Shown here: piece after piece, positions 12,629-23,406 of the stretch
Layout: each line of letters starts with the position of its first letter
Numbering within the stretch: position 1 is the first letter of the stretch
From: Taenia hydatigena
Lineage: Eukaryota; Platyhelminthes; Cestoda; Cyclophyllidea; Taeniidae
NCBI GenBank assembly: GCA_036345935.2
Contig: JADWOT020000260.1
Span: forward strand, 6,207-70,206
DNA length: 64,000 nt
Direction of reading: 5' to 3'
The notes under the pieces: generated by a model
The model's database searches: none
What the model was told of the DNA's origin: nothing
Seen by the model: only the letters and a program-made list of their open reading frames with translations
Position numbers and translations under genes: made by a program

Positions 12629-12854
12629 TGCAGTGGTGCTTCCACCTAACAGCCATGTACCACCATCAATCCCGAAACGGTGCCCTGCTGCAGCTGTACT
12701 AGACGACGTTTACAAGCTCGAGAGCTATGTTCCTGATAATGCAGCTCAACGCGTCCCCCAAGCCCTCCTTTTTTTGGATTCCGCCATACATGTCATACGA
12801 TACATCATGGCAACAAGAGCCACAGTTCGCTGTCGACTTGACTCAGAATCATGA
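12629..12854 (+). CDS. Candidate terminal exon, unidentified
   Basis: A good acceptor (TTTTGCTATTGTAG) is followed by about 75 open codons (VAVVLPPNSHVPPSIPKRCP, LDDVYKLESYVPDNAAQRVP) and a TGA stop. Composition is protein-like. No upstream partner exon was identified and the protein is not recognised. Confidence 0.3.
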
Positions 12855-12899
12855 TTTTACATAAATGGGGTTGTCGCTACCTAAAATTTCAGGTACTAT

Positions 12900-14800
12900 C
12901 CTCATCTACGCAAGTAAGAAGTCGTTCACCCTCTAACGTTAAAGTTTCGATTTTTTGATCACATGCCATCATGCTATACTTTTAGATGCTCAGCCATCTA
13001 TGCCCAGCATTCTCGTCATCGCAGCACAGCTGCTATTTTAGGAGAGCAATTACTTCTTGCGTTGTTATAATGCATCACCGAGAAATAGGGGCCATAACTC
13101 AGCCCAGGGAGCGGTCGGTTTTTTTTATAAATATCGTCTGCCTACCAACCTGCACATCGTGCTGCAAGATTAAAGCAAATACAAATGGGAAGAAACTCCA
13201 AACATGTGAGTCCTTCAGACCTGCACTATTGTGGTTACTAAAATATATCCAGGTAAATTAGAAAACTTATTGAATATATAAACAAAATTGGGCACGCAAT
13301 TTGGCACAACACACTTATAAAATGATTTTTGGCCAACATTGCAATCTGAATGGCTTTTATATCGGTAAACTTTCATAAATGAATGTGGGTGTTGCAGTTC
13401 TCTGCCCTGGTTATGCAGGAAAAATCACTAAAATGCTTTAAAAACACTTTTGTTGCATTGCCAAAGGTACAAATTCATTCTTGTTATGTGTTCTAAAGCA
13501 CTAGTAGCAAAATGCTGTGCATTTTGCGGCTCACTTGAACTGATCACCTGTTCTAAGCATGGCAATGGTCAGTGATACTGGTCATGGAAGGTATGCTAAA
13601 CATACTACTCAATTGGCCTGTAAATTCCAAAGACCAGAGAGAAGAACATTGGGTGGGGAAGTAATGTTGTGATTTGTAACGTACTCAAGCCATACGCAGT
13701 TTTGCCCCTTATCACCCGTCAAAATGACGAATGCAGTTTAATCAGATCCAATCCACTGCACTCTTGTAGGAGATGAAAATGTACAGGCTGGAGCCTTCAA
13801 GATCCCTCTGATGTGAGCAAAAGGGGCAAAATTTATTAGGAACCTAGTAGTTGACCGTGTAAATTGATGAAAACCTCCTACGACATCAAAAAAGTGCCAT
13901 ACCCAACGTGCCACACAATTTAGCTTTTAGGGTTGGGCGAAAATGCACCATGGTGAAGGCGACCCGACACGCAGAAGAATAGAGAATCGTGGTACATATG
14001 TTTTTGTAAGGGCTACGATTCAGTCCTCAGTAGCGAGTCCAAAGTTTCATGATTTTACTAATTGGCATGAATTCAGAGAAAATCTATCGGAATCCGGCGA
14101 AATAAGTAAGTTCAATGCAAAAAGTATCAGACTGATCAGTGGTCACTGTAAATGGTAAACCCCGTGGTTGTGGACCGTATTTGCATGCATTTTAAATAAG
14201 CCCATTCGTAAAGATTTAACCACTCTGTGCGATTTCCTGTACTCGGTATGCTCAAAATCCCATGCATAAATTTTTATAATCTCTGAGCATGTGATTTCGT
14301 ATTTCGCCTCAAAAAGTGCCCAAAGGGCATGCAAGTAGGTCTTGAGATCAAATAGGGAAGTTGAGAAGGTAAGGGAGTAAAATTACAGCAATATTTCTGC
14401 ACAGCAATCTGCTGCATTTACATCGTCAACCCACCGTTCAGCTAGGGTGGAAAATACGTTCACCATAAAGACGCCCAACAGTGCGGTATCTTTATGTCCT
14501 CCTTGAGACGCCCAACATAACTTCACAATGAACGCAAGAGTGCCACCTTCGAGCCGATACCTTGTGAGGTAATATCGATAAGGGAAGTTCTTTAACACTT
14601 TAGATTTCCAATATACAGCATCAATTTATGAATGTTTTCGGGGTAATAGGGTGGCATTGAAGTCCATACTTGACGTTTTCCGCCCCAAAGCTTGCCTATA
14701 AATGTAGTTATAAAAGTTCAAATCGCCTTTTTGTTTCCTTTCATTTACTCAGCGTTAAATAAAGCTCTACCCTATTGCAGTTGACAAAGCGAACAACATT
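12900..14800. other. Mostly featureless stretch
   Basis: Contains weak open stretches at 12986-13261 (plus) and 14598-14383 (minus, FPYRYYLTRYRLEGG). The latter is on the strand and side expected for more exons of the 14.8-16.5 kb gene but has no clear splice pair. Nothing else supportable. Confidence 0.3.
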
Positions 14801-14846
14801 AGTGTTACATCTACACAGGCAAGTCACCGCTTACGATCATATTGAA

Positions 14847-15230
14847 TGTCTCCTTGTTTTGAGAAAGATGGCATCCGCCGGTTTCCTTGCAACTTGAGCG
14901 GGGTATTGAGCAGCCACTCCTGTTGAGGGCAAAAGAAGATAATGCAATAAAAAATTTTTTAAACATGAGCAAATAAAAGGAGAAGCATAAACTCACCATA
15001 TCCAAACTGGAGATTGATGCACACAAGTGGGTGGGTATCTAAAATTGATGCATGATGGTAAATGGCTATAAAGACATAATTTCCGCAGTAAAGGACGGCA
15101 AACGACAACTCACCTGCGCTGTTATAGAGAATGCTTGGCATTGTAAGTTGCACATTCCAACCCGGATAAAATTGGTTGTTCTGAAGTACTTTGATAGCAA
15201 GATGTTGCTGTTGCCGCTGCAGCATTATGT
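14847..15230 (-). CDS. Three linked exons of an unidentified gene
   Basis: Exon ends: GCGCAG|GTGAGT near 15110, then TTTTAG|ATACCC ... GATATG|GTGAGT near 15040-15000, then CCTCAACAG|GAGTGG near 14921. The splice signals are strong, but two reading frames stay open. One gives FYPGWNVQLTMP, THPLVCINLQFGYG, VAAQYPAQVARKPADAIF and then a stop. The other gives ASISSLDM, EWLLNTPLKLQGNRRMPSFS and reaches a donor GATC|GTAAGC. I recognise neither. Minus-strand exons at 15.6-16.5 kb probably belong to the same gene. Confidence 0.45.
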
Positions 15231-15261
15231 TGCTGTGAGTTGTGTTGAGTCAACATGTATG

Positions 15262-15460
15262 CATTAGACTGCACCACTAAGGGATTATTTTTTTGCGGCC
15301 TCGTAATTAGCTCCTAGCGCAGCAATCGTGTTGCTGATGGCTAAGCCAGTGCTGTCGGTTATAGCAGCAGCTGCGGGATTCGGCCATCAGCAGCATGATT
15401 GCTGCGCTAGGAGCCAATTACGAGGCCGCAAAAATAATCCCTTAGTGGTGCAGTCTAATG
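15262..15460. repeat. Long near-perfect inverted repeat (hairpin), MITE-like
   Basis: The left arm 15262-15341 and right arm 15383-15460 are reverse complements over almost 80 bases, with a loop of about 41 bp. Outer ends are CATTAGACTGCACC and GGTGCAGTCTAATG. The differences are few (for example ATCGTGTTG against CATGATTG and one or two T in a T-run). The loop is itself GC-rich (AGCAGCAGCTGC). The shape suits a foldback element or a recently inserted MITE. No clear target-site duplication: flanks are GTATG and TATAT, so TA is the most one could claim. Confidence 0.85.
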
Positions 15461-15639
15461 TATATATGGTGGCCTTTCGCATATGGTAGAAGCATAAGTC
15501 CCTTAGCTAATCCTCAAACGAATGTGCTTACGCATTGTAGCGTTGGAAGACAATGGCCGAGGTCACTACCAAGTAAAGCAGTAGCATCCATGGGGCAATT
15601 TACGTGGAAATTTGTAGTAAGCTGTGCAATACTATGACC

Positions 15640-15790
15640 TCCGAGAGAGATCACAGCTGGAGTCAAACATTGGGCTCGATGGTAGCATGTAGTCGTTGAG
15701 TAGAGGCATCGATCCAGCTGCTCCCGTGTTTCTTTCGTAGGGTCCACCAGTAGCCGCTTTTGGCGGCAAATTATCTGAGTCCTATCAAAA
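15640..15790 (-). CDS. Candidate exon, Ser/Pro-rich, unidentified
   Basis: After GGACTCAG the minus strand reads NLPPKAATGGPYERNTG, then MPLLNDYMLPSSPMFDSS and CDLSRR before a possible donor CGGAG|GTCATA. This low-hydrophobicity, Ser/Pro/Asn-rich stretch resembles a disordered segment of a regulatory protein. Another frame over the same bases (15816-15514) is also open, so the frame is not settled. Confidence 0.3.
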
Positions 15791-15879
15791 GCAATCATCG
15801 TTGTTAAATCCGACAAGGCACGGATAGGTCACGGCGGTAGAGCAGCCCAATCCCGAGTACTTATGGTTACTGTGGAAAT

Positions 15880-15950
15880 CCTATCTGCAAGATTCGACGG
15901 GTTAGGTTCTCTTGGGCCAAAAGAGTCCCCCAAGGCACAATCTTTGTTTT
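15880..15950 (-). CDS. Conserved short exon, KIVPWGTLL type
   Basis: The minus strand reads KIVPWGTLLAQENLTRRILQ. The inverted partner near 63905-63966 (plus) reads KIVPWRTLLVQEDLTRRLLQ. Mostly conservative changes and no stop in either copy support true coding sequence. Function not recognised. Confidence 0.4.
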
Positions 15951-16191
15951 AATTGGATGTAATTGTAAAATAAAGCAAGAATGACATCAGTGAAAAAGTA
16001 AAACATGAACAGAACTCTCTAACCTCATGGCCTCAGGACTTGCATAGCATGCCCATTCTTTCACTAGTAGATAGGCCTTCCTATCTAATACTGACAAAAT
16101 CTCATGACTTTTCCACACTTAAAAATTGCCTTGTGTGAGCTGACTTAGGAGCGCACTTCTAAATATCAAAAAAGAGTAATTTTCAAATGTG

Positions 16192-16464
16192 TCACTTCGC
16201 TGGGTGTATACTATTAACAAACTGGAGTGGATAAAGAGGGGGTGGGGCACATTCCCCTCTTGGTGGCTCTCTTGAGAGTACCGCTAAAACGTCAACAAGT
16301 GAAGATGATAGCTTAGCCAGTTCCGTACACAGAAACAATAGACTTTGGCAAATTGTCCCATTTAGACACGGCAGCATATTAGTGCCATCTGTATTTGCGA
16401 TGGTTACAAGACTGCTAAGTCTGCCATCATTCAAACAAACTAACTTTAAATTCTTGCTTATCAC
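16192..16464 (-). CDS. Candidate exon with paralogue at 63.5-63.7 kb
   Basis: Open for 90 codons, with ELAKLSSSLVDVLAVLSREP and PPPLYPLQFVNS. The partner copy on the plus strand near 63560-63665 reads ELAKLSS-stop-LVDVLAVLSKEP, so this frame is the ancestral one and the partner is broken. Helical and protein-like, but not recognised. Probably part of the minus-strand gene running to 14.8 kb. Confidence 0.45.
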   Translation of the reverse strand: MISKNLKLVCLNDGRLSSLVTIANTDGTNMLPCLNGTICQSLLFLCTELAKLSSSLVDVLAVLSREPPRGECAPPPLYPLQFVNSIHPAK

Positions 16465-17149
16465 TATCTTGTTATTAATATGCGAAGTGTCAGGAAAAGG
16501 AATAATTTGGCAGCTAAACGTAGAAACCGGGTGGTTTCATAAAAGAATGAAGTTTATAGCCCTAAGAACATACCATTTGACGAAAACACTATGGATATAA
16601 AGCACTCACTGGAACTTCTGTTCTCCTGAACTTGAGATGCAGCATTAGAGTTGGAATTGGCTGATTCCGCTGTACGAATCATGCGTGTAGGAATGCAGTA
16701 CAATGAACGATTCAGGACTACGTGTCACCCTAGCACGAAATTTGGACCTGAGTGGTGCTGCTGCTACACAGCTTTGATATTCATACATCTCTTTGATGTG
16801 TCCGTTGCCCATACTCAAAGCGCTTATTCGCTAATGGATGAATCACAACTCCCGCATTTTGGTTGGGAGTGATCAATGAGAGAATGAGGCATCTGATTGG
16901 ACAAGCCATTGAGGCTGCAAAACTTTTGGGTTAGCGCTTCGTGCCTTGCGTTATGGATGGGCAAGTTAATTTTCTGCATAACGTTGGTCCAGTTAGTGTC
17001 AAAACTAGAGGTTTCTTATCACGTTTGTCATAAACTTAAAAAGACGACTAATATTATTGTTGGTTTTATATGGCTTTGCTTAATAAATGGGTAATGGAAT
17101 GCCGTTTTGTAATGACTTGGCGTATAAACGCAGTCTACGATGGGTAAAA

Positions 17150-17400
17150 CTCTTAATTCACCTGCCGAAATTGATAATGTCTCCTTACGAAATCAGTGGA
17201 ATGGCAATTGGTTTGACACTTATTTTATCCCTTAAAGCGAACAAATTCACATCAACGTAAAGTTGACCTAAGAATAAGTAGGACAGAAGTGATTTGGGCC
17301 TTTTGTGGGATCTTTGATTCGACTTGCAGCAGTGAAGTACAAATGTGCATTATCTCGAGCAATTTTTGCTGACTTGAGGAACCAAGTTAGCCTAAATATA
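17150..17400 (-). CDS. Candidate exon, paralogue of 62740-62845
   Basis: After the acceptor TTATTCTTAG the minus strand reads GQLYVDVNLFALRDKISV and reaches a donor TTTC|GTAAGG, or GGCAG|GTGAAT beyond a TAA. The right copy reads GQLHVDVNLSALRDKISV and continues open. The shared frame supports coding origin; identity unknown. Confidence 0.35.
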
Positions 17401-18260
17401 GAAAGGGAAGTGTAAAAAGAATTAAACACAGTGATAAGTGATCACTGTTTGTAATAAACGCCTTATTTTTGCAAGAAAACTCCAATGCAGTATACAAGAA
17501 CACACTCTTGGGATTTAGCCACACTAGAAATTCCCTTCACACGGTTTTTGTAAAGCATCTCGGTATTTATCTTGTACGAAAGACAGGGGTACTTCAATCT
17601 GTGCATACACTCTACCACTTAAACTAGTCTAGGAGGACGTTAATCGTAAAATTACTTGATGTAAGGTTGCCATCTTCGAGCCGAGATCAAAATACGCCTG
17701 GCAGGATCTGTATGGTGATACCTTTTATGCAAGTTACTTTAAAAGTTCAAGGAGCAGGATTTATTCTGCGACATGCACAAGCACTTATTTGGAATAGATT
17801 TTCCTTTTTTGATATGATGATTTAGGTAACGCCTAATAAAACCATAGAAATTAGACTCGTGATTCCACAAAAATTGCCTCTACTGAAGAAACACCGTAAA
17901 AAACTAGTTGGTGAGACTTGTCGAAGTCAGTTGCTGACTAATTCAATGAGTATACTTTGATGAGATTTTGCCTGTACTCATAAATGTGCCGGTAACTTGA
18001 TTCGCACGCTCAACTACACAGAAATTCTAGATACGACGCGATGATCGCAATGGCATACGACCCTGTGAAAAACCAGATAAATGTATGCAATACTTCCTCC
18101 TCCTCCATTTCCCAACCTCGTCTCTCGCATCCGAATGGGATCCATGTAGATGGGCAAATAGTGCTGAATTGAGATCGCTGTTATGCAATTAACCTGGATC
18201 AAGTATCAATGGAAAGAATCTGACAAAGGGCTATGAAATGAAATCGCTATGAAATGCTGT

Positions 18261-18494
18261 TTAGTCATAAATAGCACACAATTTACCAAATCGAACTGAA
18301 ATGTTGTTCCATCCGAACAGACGAGTCATCACCTGCAAATAAGATACACGTCCTTGCATTCTGAGGAAGACTGCGTGCGTCACTTTCTCTGTCCAATTAC
18401 TGCGAAGGCCAGCAAGAACGTACCGCCTTGTCTCACACTCGGAAAATACAGGATAGCAAAAGTTGCTTTTAAGGCTGCACCCACTCGCAACCAT
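18261..18494 (-). CDS. Candidate exon, unidentified
   Basis: Reads KSNFCYPVFSECETRRYVLA, GLRSNWTEKVTHAVFLRMQG and RVSYLQ before a possible donor CTTGCAG|GTGATG, and stays open to 18261. Part of it is missing from the paralogous arm (deleted near 61575), which implies that arm is the decayed one. Confidence 0.35.
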   Translation of the reverse strand: MVASGCSLKSNFCYPVFSECETRRYVLAGLRSNWTEKVTHAVFLRMQGRVSYLQVMTRLFGWNNISVRFGKLCAIYD

Positions 18495-19224
18495 TGTATC
18501 CTGTTTCTGTATCCATGAATTTTTCTCTCAAAACACGCCCTCCTCTTCAAGTCTTAAGGGGGAACTAGACCGGTAAGATATGCATTTGGGTCGAATTAAT
18601 TTCATAAATTAGTGGTTCAAAGTGGAGTGATGAACATTTATACCACGGCTACTTTTGTTTCAAGGAGCTATCACATGGGTCCGTACAGTTTCCACATCCA
18701 ACCAGCGTTAATAAAGTTTGATTTAGCACGCATAGTGGCTTTCCTGAACAGGAGGTTTACGTAGCAACTAGTAAGAAATTAAGAATGCTATTTAGCCATG
18801 CAGGCTTTTTTCGAAGGCGAACCATCCTGCATCCAAATCTAGTTTTCACCACTCGCTCCGTTGAGTAAGTTTGAAGATATTTTTTTATTACAAAGAAGGC
18901 GATGTTGTGGCCACAAGTAATGGCAATTTGCATGAAATCCTTAACATTGGCTGTCTATAGACGTAAGACTTTAGCTAGAGACTCATCAGGATATTCCATG
19001 GAAAGCATTTAGTGTTAACAGGGGTGGGCTAAATTTGAGCTCTAACAAACTCCTCTGCTTTAATCTAAAAAGGTGGTACTACATAATGATGGAAAACAAT
19101 CTTGACCGTAGAGCTTGTGGGTTATATAGAGGTGAAGTCTAGGGGGGCGTTAGAGTTGAGTCAGCATAGAGAAATTCGCGACCGCGCCTTACAACGTTCA
19201 TAGCCGAGTTCCAGTATTTGGTCT

Positions 19225-19670
19225 CACATTCGCGAATGCATTTTTAGAGGAATGTGGAAAAAGGTCATAAGATCCTATTACTATTTATTTCTGCGATGGT
19301 TTATAAAGCAAGAAATAAGGTAGTCATTAGAGTTTACAATAAAGTTTTATTCCAACTGTATAAATAGCTCTGACTCCTCTTTAGTTAAGTCGCAATTGCC
19401 TTTTTGAAGGAACAAACTCGGTTTGATTAAATGCCAAAATATATGGCCACGCAATCGTAAATTTTATATTACCACGTCTAAGTCTGTGTCATTCGAATGC
19501 TTCGTGTTCATGCTACTTTCATGGCGTGGGCCAGATGGACTTACCACAATAAACTTGTTTGCGCCATAGCCATAGAGCTGGTCATTACTACGCCTCTTTA
19601 GCCCACACCCTGCCTTCGCAGCATTTTGCTTGTTGCATATCCTTATAAATTTCTAGAAATAATAGTAATA
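19225..19670 (-). repeat. Inverted duplicate block, matches 55990-56430 reversed
   Basis: Joins directly to block B here, but its partner lies 4.6 kb away from block B's partner. Both copies hold a coding-like stretch: here, on the minus strand, LKRRSNDQLYGYGANKFIV before a good donor TTTATTGTG|GTAAGT. Confidence 0.8.
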
Positions 19671-19685
19671 ATAGTAATAATAGTC
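19657..19685. repeat. AATAATAGT microsatellite
   Basis: About three consecutive copies of the 9-mer AATAATAGT. Short and simple; not present in the paralogous copy near 55990. Confidence 0.8.
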
Positions 19686-19915
19686 AGATCTAGTTTAGCC
19701 TAGTCTCGTGTGCCGTGCTACAGTTCTTCCAGAGTGAATTATGGACATTGAGCTGCTTATCTGGTGATTACAAACGCATGTAGGCGAAATCTCTAACGTT
19801 ATGTTTGGACGATTTGTCTCCTGTGTCGCCACTGTTCTGCATCTGCACAAGCAACATAAAATAAAGGCGTCCGTCAATCAAAGCAATGCATAGAGAGTAA
19901 AAAGTAATAAATCAG

Positions 19916-20215
19916 TTGACAAAAGTACCTATCTATGGAGAAGTCTCAACCGGAGAGCTGCAGTGCCTCCCACTCTTCCGCTTTAGAACTTTGGGTTTAA
20001 CAGCGACGTCGGAGAGGGAACGACATAAGCATTACTTAAATCCCATTGGAAATGAGAAAGTCGACAACCAAGTCAAGCAGATACCGTCAGTTAAGGAAAT
20101 CGATGACTCATCTCGCCAGGATTGGTACAAATCTAGTGAATGTGAGCTTCTGATGTGTATTCCAAATTGTTGCAACGCATTACGAAAGGCAATAGCAGCA
20201 AATGCATTGGCATGA
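19916..20215 (+). CDS. Candidate coding stretch, unidentified
   Basis: 99 open codons with polar composition (NEKVDNQVKQIPSVKEIDDS, RQDWYKSSECELLMC). Splice sites are not obvious and no domain is recognised. A further charged plus-strand stretch follows at 20536 (PKRIVDKMRENVKAEVERVK), so both could belong to one gene. Confidence 0.2.
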   Translation: MTKVPIYGEVSTGELQCLPLFRFRTLGLTATSERERHKHYLNPIGNEKVDNQVKQIPSVKEIDDSSRQDWYKSSECELLMCIPNCCNALRKAIAANALA

Positions 20216-21354
20216 ACATTGAACTAAAAGAGACAAAAGAATGACTGACGCAGAGGTGGAGGGATGAGAAGCCGTCAAAATGAAATGAGTAAGAGTAAGG
20301 AAGGGGAAGAGAGAATTGGAAATAAACTCCATGGGATAACTCTACGCAGTGCTGTGGCACGGTGTTATTTATTTTTTTTTCCTTCTATCCCCAAACTATT
20401 CACTCAAGTACTCATCCATCCATAAGACTAAGTGAAAGATGAACGAATTCGGATTTATCAATGTCTCACTCGTAGCGACCGGTCATAGTTTCCCTTTCAC
20501 GTGGGATTTACAACGGACATCAAGTAGGGTAAGGGGTGAGGGTGGCACCAAAACGGATTGTGGACAAGATGAGAGAGAACGTAAAAGCAGAGGTGGAAAG
20601 AGTAAAGTATCTGCATGATGCCACTGCTAAAAGGGAAAACGGTTTGGGGAGCATATACTCTGCTCTTACTCCATCAAGCAAACTATTCTTCTTGAAAATG
20701 CACTGCTCGTTTTACCCTAACCGAATTTGCTTTCTTTGTACCATATTCTCACACGTTGGCATGAGCCCGCACACTTTACCCTGCTTTCGCATCTTTTATT
20801 ACCCTACTCTCTCAGTTTTCTTTGCAAATATAGACAATTCACACTTTAGATTTTATAATGAGAAATGCTGCAGGGACTAGCAGATTGAAGTAAGTTGCTG
20901 AATCTCATTTCTGAGTGATCGCGACCTATGCCCGTAATCTTCCAGCTTTCCTTGCCAAAGCAGACATCTTAAAATGGAAAGTTTCGCAATCTCTTTGAAA
21001 AAAGAACGAGCAGCTAATTCTTGATTCTGGTCAATTCTGGAACAGCATGGATAAGAGTGAAAGGAGCTCTGTACACTTGCTAGTCCTGAATTAGCCGCCC
21101 TACCACACCTGAATTGTGAGATTGCAAATTGAGTACTACCACGAGCAATTGCAGCAGGGTACCTGCTATCAAGTCCTAAAACTGATCATTCCTGGAGTGA
21201 ATTCGCAGATTTATGTGCTATCGCAACTTTCTTTTGCAAAATTGGCTGCTCACACACCAAGCATACCAAAAGTGTCAGATCTTATCAGAAGAAATGCCGC
21301 AAACAATTACGGAAGGGAGCAATGCGCTAAACTTTGTTTTTGATCAACGTAGGT

Positions 21355-21771
21355 TCAAAAGGTAACAAAAGTGTTGTGCTCTAGACTCTTGCTAAAAGCG
21401 GTCATAGAAAGAAACACGCACAGAGGAATTCGAATGTTTGAGTGTGTGCGTTCGCGCATTATCATTTTTCGCACCAACTTAGCCGCTCTTATCATCGACC
21501 AAAGCCTGGTTTTCGCAGCAAAATACGAAAACTGCTGCAAGTAAGTACTAAATGGAGTAGGCTGCTGTGCTTTGAATCCAATTGATTCTGGGCCTAAATG
21601 AACAGGATATGGCGCAGTTTTAAATGCTTGTGTCATCTCAGCCTTCTTTACCAAAGAGGCTTCCTCGACTATCGACGGTGTCCAAATTATGTCGTGCAAC
21701 ACGAGAAACATCATAGCTGCCAGGGGCGGAAGAAAGAGCTGAGTTCGAGAGCAAATAATTGCAGATAACAA
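21355..21771 (-). CDS. Candidate coding stretch, 138 codons, unidentified
   Basis: The second-longest uninterrupted stretch outside the cyclase. It reads GPESIGFKAQQPTPFSTYLQ and a basic LWSMIRAAKLVRKMIMRERT. An internal CTTACTTGCAG and an upstream CCCCTGGCAG could be acceptors. No domain recognised. Confidence 0.25.
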   Translation of the reverse strand: MLSAIICSRTQLFLPPLAAMMFLVLHDIIWTPSIVEEASLVKKAEMTQAFKTAPYPVHLGPESIGFKAQQPTPFSTYLQQFSYFAAKTRLWSMIRAAKLVRKMIMRERTHSNIRIPLCVFLSMTAFSKSLEHNTFVTF

Positions 21772-22106
21772 GTAAGCAAATGTGTCACAGCTAAGTGCCT
21801 ATGCTATCTAAGTTTTCGTATCTAAATCATCGGCATTACACTGCGGCCATTCCCAAACATCAAATGTCTTACAATTGAACTGCAACTACTTGGAAGGGAA
21901 ACAACCTAACCTTTGTTGCCGAACCTTAATTACTTCCAGATTAGAGCAAAAAGTATGACGCAGCTGATATTTGCACTTTCCGTTATTTTCGTCATATCAA
22001 AATCTTTTTACAGCCGCAAGACAAAATGATGTGGTTTAACAGGATCCTTGCCTTTTTGGTGCTGTAACATACCGTCGGTAAGGGTCTTGTTGGAATCAGT
22101 TTCAGA

Positions 22107-22310
22107 TCAAAGTAGGAATAGCATAAAGCACAGCTCACTTAGTCTAATTTGCCATTGTTTCACATGTGTGCTGTAATTTTTTCCCTTGCCTCGAAGGCCT
22201 CCAACTACATCCCAGTAGCGATTGAATAACTTGACTTGACCAGCATTTTTAAACATAGCTCGCAGATGTAGACGGTTCAATAATTCGTGTAAAGGAAATT
22301 TACTTCTCAC
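22107..22310 (-). CDS. Candidate exon, unidentified
   Basis: Reads LLNRLHLRAMFKNAGQVKLF and NRYWDVVGGLRGKGKNYSTH, a basic, protein-like stretch on the same strand as the KIX-like exon 1 kb upstream. No clear splice pair; a link to that exon is a guess. Confidence 0.22.
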   Translation of the reverse strand: MRSKFPLHELLNRLHLRAMFKNAGQVKLFNRYWDVVGGLRGKGKNYSTHVKQWQIRLSELCFMLFLL

Positions 22311-23199
22311 TAATAAATAAAATCGTAAAAATAAAGGGTGAAGTCAAAGTATTAAGTAGCTATTGTTAATTTCTGCATGAGAGATTTGCTAAGGAACCGT
22401 AAAATTCAATTTATTCTTACCTGAGTCATGTGCGAAATAATGCCAACGGACCGATCCTGATTCAGAATCAATCGCTAAGGAGCCCATGCTCTGCTAGCTA
22501 TGTTTCAGTCAGACGCGATGCATTCTTGGGAGTTTCCTATGCTGCAACGCCAGTTCACCAAGTAATCCTCAGTAGTTAAGACGAGATCTCAAAATTACAT
22601 TGCGCACCTATGCCATAACCATGACAGTGCATTGCAGCAACGAATTAAATATACCGGCGAGACAGAAAGCAGTTACCGCCAATGACCTCGAAAAATGATG
22701 AGTAAACTAGTTAAAATAAAGACTTGTTTCAACTAACGTAAAATGCAATCTACAGTTGACTTTTGTCTTGAAACTTGCAGACGTATTTTGTGTCTGTATT
22801 TACTTTCGTTTTTGGAGTGATGTGTGGTATATTCCTAAATGAATAAGTCGCATGAGCATTTTAGGGCGGAAATTATCATTAAATATATGCATCAGCTATT
22901 TTGTATAAATCTTAATTTATTTGAATTTCGTTCTTCTGCCTTCAAACAAGATATAAAATAAATGCGCTTTATCCATTCTCCACAAGTTGTGCATCATCTT
23001 CAAATCTAAAAAGAGATAGCCCTTGCTCACTATAGTTAGGGCTCACAACAATAGTATGTGCAATTGTAGAGAGATTGCTAGAGATGGCTGGGTTGGGACT
23101 TGAGAAAACTGAATCTAGTCTCTAAAAATACAGAGGAAACCTTTACAGGTTGTATCAAGCGCCTAAGCTAAAAAATGAAGCAATTAAAGCGTAAAAAGC

Positions 23200-23406
23200 T
23201 CAACTGAACCTTAATCTATGCAAGGAAAGCACAATTGAAAGTCGCTGGCAAGTCTCAAAATATCCCAATTTTTCTAGACGTGTAGGCCACTCAAATGGGA
23301 GCACCTGGAATGCCGGCTTGATTGCTTTAATTAGACGTGAGACAATAAGTGAACGCAAATCTCTTTGCAGGTTAGTTTTCATCGGTTTTTGATGTGAGAA
23401 AAGCAA
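23200..23406 (-). CDS. Possible KIX-domain exon
   Basis: The stretch LQRDLRSLIVSRLIKAIKP resembles the first helix of the CBP/p300-type KIX domain, whose family pattern is DLR..LV.KLI.AI.P. A following EWPTRLEKLGYF sits where KIX has its second helix. KIX domains bind activation peptides of transcription factors. The remainder of the domain is unlike the family and the frame stops soon after, so this may be a diverged or decayed exon. No other CBP domain was found nearby. Confidence 0.3.
   Translation of the reverse strand: MLFSHQKPMKTNLQRDLRSLIVSRLIKAIKPAFQVLPFEWPTRLEKLGYFETCQRLSIVLSLHRLRFS

Larger units (their letters stand above)
15857..19225 (-). repeat. Inverted duplicate block B, matches 61000-64000 reversed
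   Basis: Aligns end to end with the reverse complement of 61000-64000. Examples: 15857-15960 with 63900-64000, the 16200-16600 block with 63350-63690, GGTGGAGGAGGAAGTATTGC-type sequence at 18090 with 61690, and GCGACCGCGCCTTACAACG at 19180 with 61070. The homology runs off the right edge of the window. This arm has about 230 bp (18200-18430) and about 180 bp (18500-18680) absent from the other. Confidence 0.85.

Noticed and set aside
15262..15460. Hairpin as a rho-independent terminator or CRISPR unit
   Set aside because: Far too long, the genome is eukaryotic, and there is only one copy.
18014..18202. 62-codon open stretch with paralogue at 61585-61773
   Set aside because: Both are open, but the similarity is explained by the large inverted duplication and neither has splice signals or a recognisable product.
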